In this document: positions 5,881-6,291 of the stretch, piece after piece | Numbering within the stretch: position 1 is the stretch's first letter | How the letters are laid out: each line of letters opens with the position of its first letter | NCBI GenBank assembly: GCA_029059965.1 | Contig: JAIDUY010000008.1 | Span: 1-6,291, forward strand | Source of the DNA: Muribaculaceae bacterium | Lineage (GTDB): Bacteria; Bacteroidota; Bacteroidia; Bacteroidales; Muribaculaceae | Length of the DNA: 6,291 bases | Reading direction: 5' to 3' | Notes under the pieces: model-generated | Seen by the model: the letters and a program-made list of their open reading frames with translations, nothing else | Database searches by the model: none | Told to the model about the DNA's origin: nothing | Program-made: the position numbers and the translations under genes

Positions 5881-5913
5881 CATATAATGGCATAGTAATC
5901 GAACCCCAAAAAT

Positions 5914-6291
5914 ATGGACAGAAATATACCCCGAAAACAGATTCGCGCCCGCCGTCTGCGCCGCCTGGCAGTCGGCACGGGCATTGCACTTGCCGTGGTG
6001 TTGGCACTGTGTGCGGCGCTCAGACTCGGCAGCAGAGGCATCGACGCCTCGGATTTTGAAAGCGCAACCGTCGACCGCGGCGAGGTCGAGGCTACCGTGT
6101 CGGCCTCGGGCACGGTGGTGCCGTCGGCGCAGATTGTGGTGAGTTCACCCATATCGTCGCGCATCCTCGAAGTGCTCCACCGCCCCGGCGACTTTGTCGA
6201 GGCCGGCACACCGTTGATGACCCTCGACCTCGAGGAAGTGCAGGCGGCATCCGCCAATCTCGCCGACCGCCTGGCAATGAAGGAACTCGAA
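5914..6291 (+). CDS. HlyD/MacA-like periplasmic adaptor of an efflux system, N-terminal part (cut by right window edge)
   Basis: Adaptors of this family sit in the inner membrane and span the periplasm, linking an ABC or RND exporter to a TolC-type outer-membrane channel. Only 126 codons are present and the frame is open at the edge. Seen: an arginine/lysine-rich cytoplasmic start (residues 1-17), one hydrophobic membrane anchor (about 18-38, rich in Leu, Ala and Val), a beta-domain strand (residues 52-70, VDRGEVEATVSASGTVVPS), the first half of the lipoyl-like domain (SPISSRILEVLHRPGDFVEAGTPLMTLD, split here as 78-90 and 91-105), and the start of the coiled-coil hairpin (from 106). The ATG follows an A-rich stretch, usual for Bacteroidetes, and gives a complete anchor. 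I infer that an ABC permease/ATPase pair and a TolC homologue follow, and that the gene is sigma-54 controlled. Substrate is unknown. Confidence 0.88.
   Translation, partial: MDRNIPRKQIRARRLRRLAVGTGIALAVVLALCAALRLGSRGIDASDFESATVDRGEVEATVSASGTVVPSAQIVVSSPISSRILEVLHRPGDFVEAGTPLMTLDLEEVQAASANLADRLAMKELE

Noticed and set aside
5875..5888. E. coli-like TTGGCA and TATAAT upstream of the adaptor gene
   Set aside because: Only 2 bases separate them instead of about 17, and Bacteroidetes housekeeping promoters use TAnnTTTG.

Overview
The window is ordinary-looking, G+C-rich chromosomal DNA of a bacterium of the order Bacteroidales. I infer this from three things: the protein families resemble those known from Bacteroides relatives, start codons lack Shine-Dalgarno sequences, and three promoters carry the Bacteroidetes -7 box TAnnTTTG. 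The high G+C coding sequence with A+T-rich gaps would suit Muribaculaceae or Alistipes-like lineages, but I cannot fix the genus.

Layout, left to right. (1) Positions 1-198, minus strand: the first 66 codons of CTP synthase (pyrG), cut by the left edge and starting with GTG. (2) Positions 199-331: a divergent promoter region with one -7 box for each direction. (3) Positions 332-3073, plus strand: a tight three-gene operon of a GluQRS-type tRNA-modifying synthetase, a short-chain polyprenyl diphosphate synthase and a TatD-family metallohydrolase, with gaps of 14 and 4 bases. (4) Positions 3074-3197: a convergent gap that starts with a telomere-like heptanucleotide repeat (NNTTAGG); the repeat begins inside the end of tatD and supplies its stop codon. 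(5) Positions 3198-4391, minus strand: purT. (6) Positions 4463-5665, minus strand: a class Ib aspartate-type aminotransferase, separated from purT by 71 bases holding a G+C-rich hairpin. (7) Positions 5666-5913: a 248-base divergent regulatory region. (8) Positions 5914-6291, plus strand: the N-terminal 126 residues of an HlyD/MacA-like periplasmic adaptor, cut by the right edge.

The genes are mostly housekeeping: pyrimidine and purine nucleotide synthesis (pyrG, purT), amino-acid metabolism (aminotransferase), isoprenoid synthesis, tRNA modification and nucleic-acid turnover. I see no prophage, insertion sequence, CRISPR array, tRNA or rRNA gene.

The most notable part is the regulatory region ahead of the adaptor gene. 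It holds a near-consensus sigma-54 (-24/-12) promoter, a cluster of GTGTCCG/CGGACAC half-sites placed like an enhancer, and an IHF-like site in an A+T-rich palindrome between them. This is the textbook layout of a sigma-54 promoter driven by a bacterial enhancer-binding protein, and it suggests that the export system starting here is induced by a dedicated regulator encoded outside the window. The other two features worth a look are the TTAGG heptad repeat and a perfect 11-bp inverted repeat inside the last codons of tatD.
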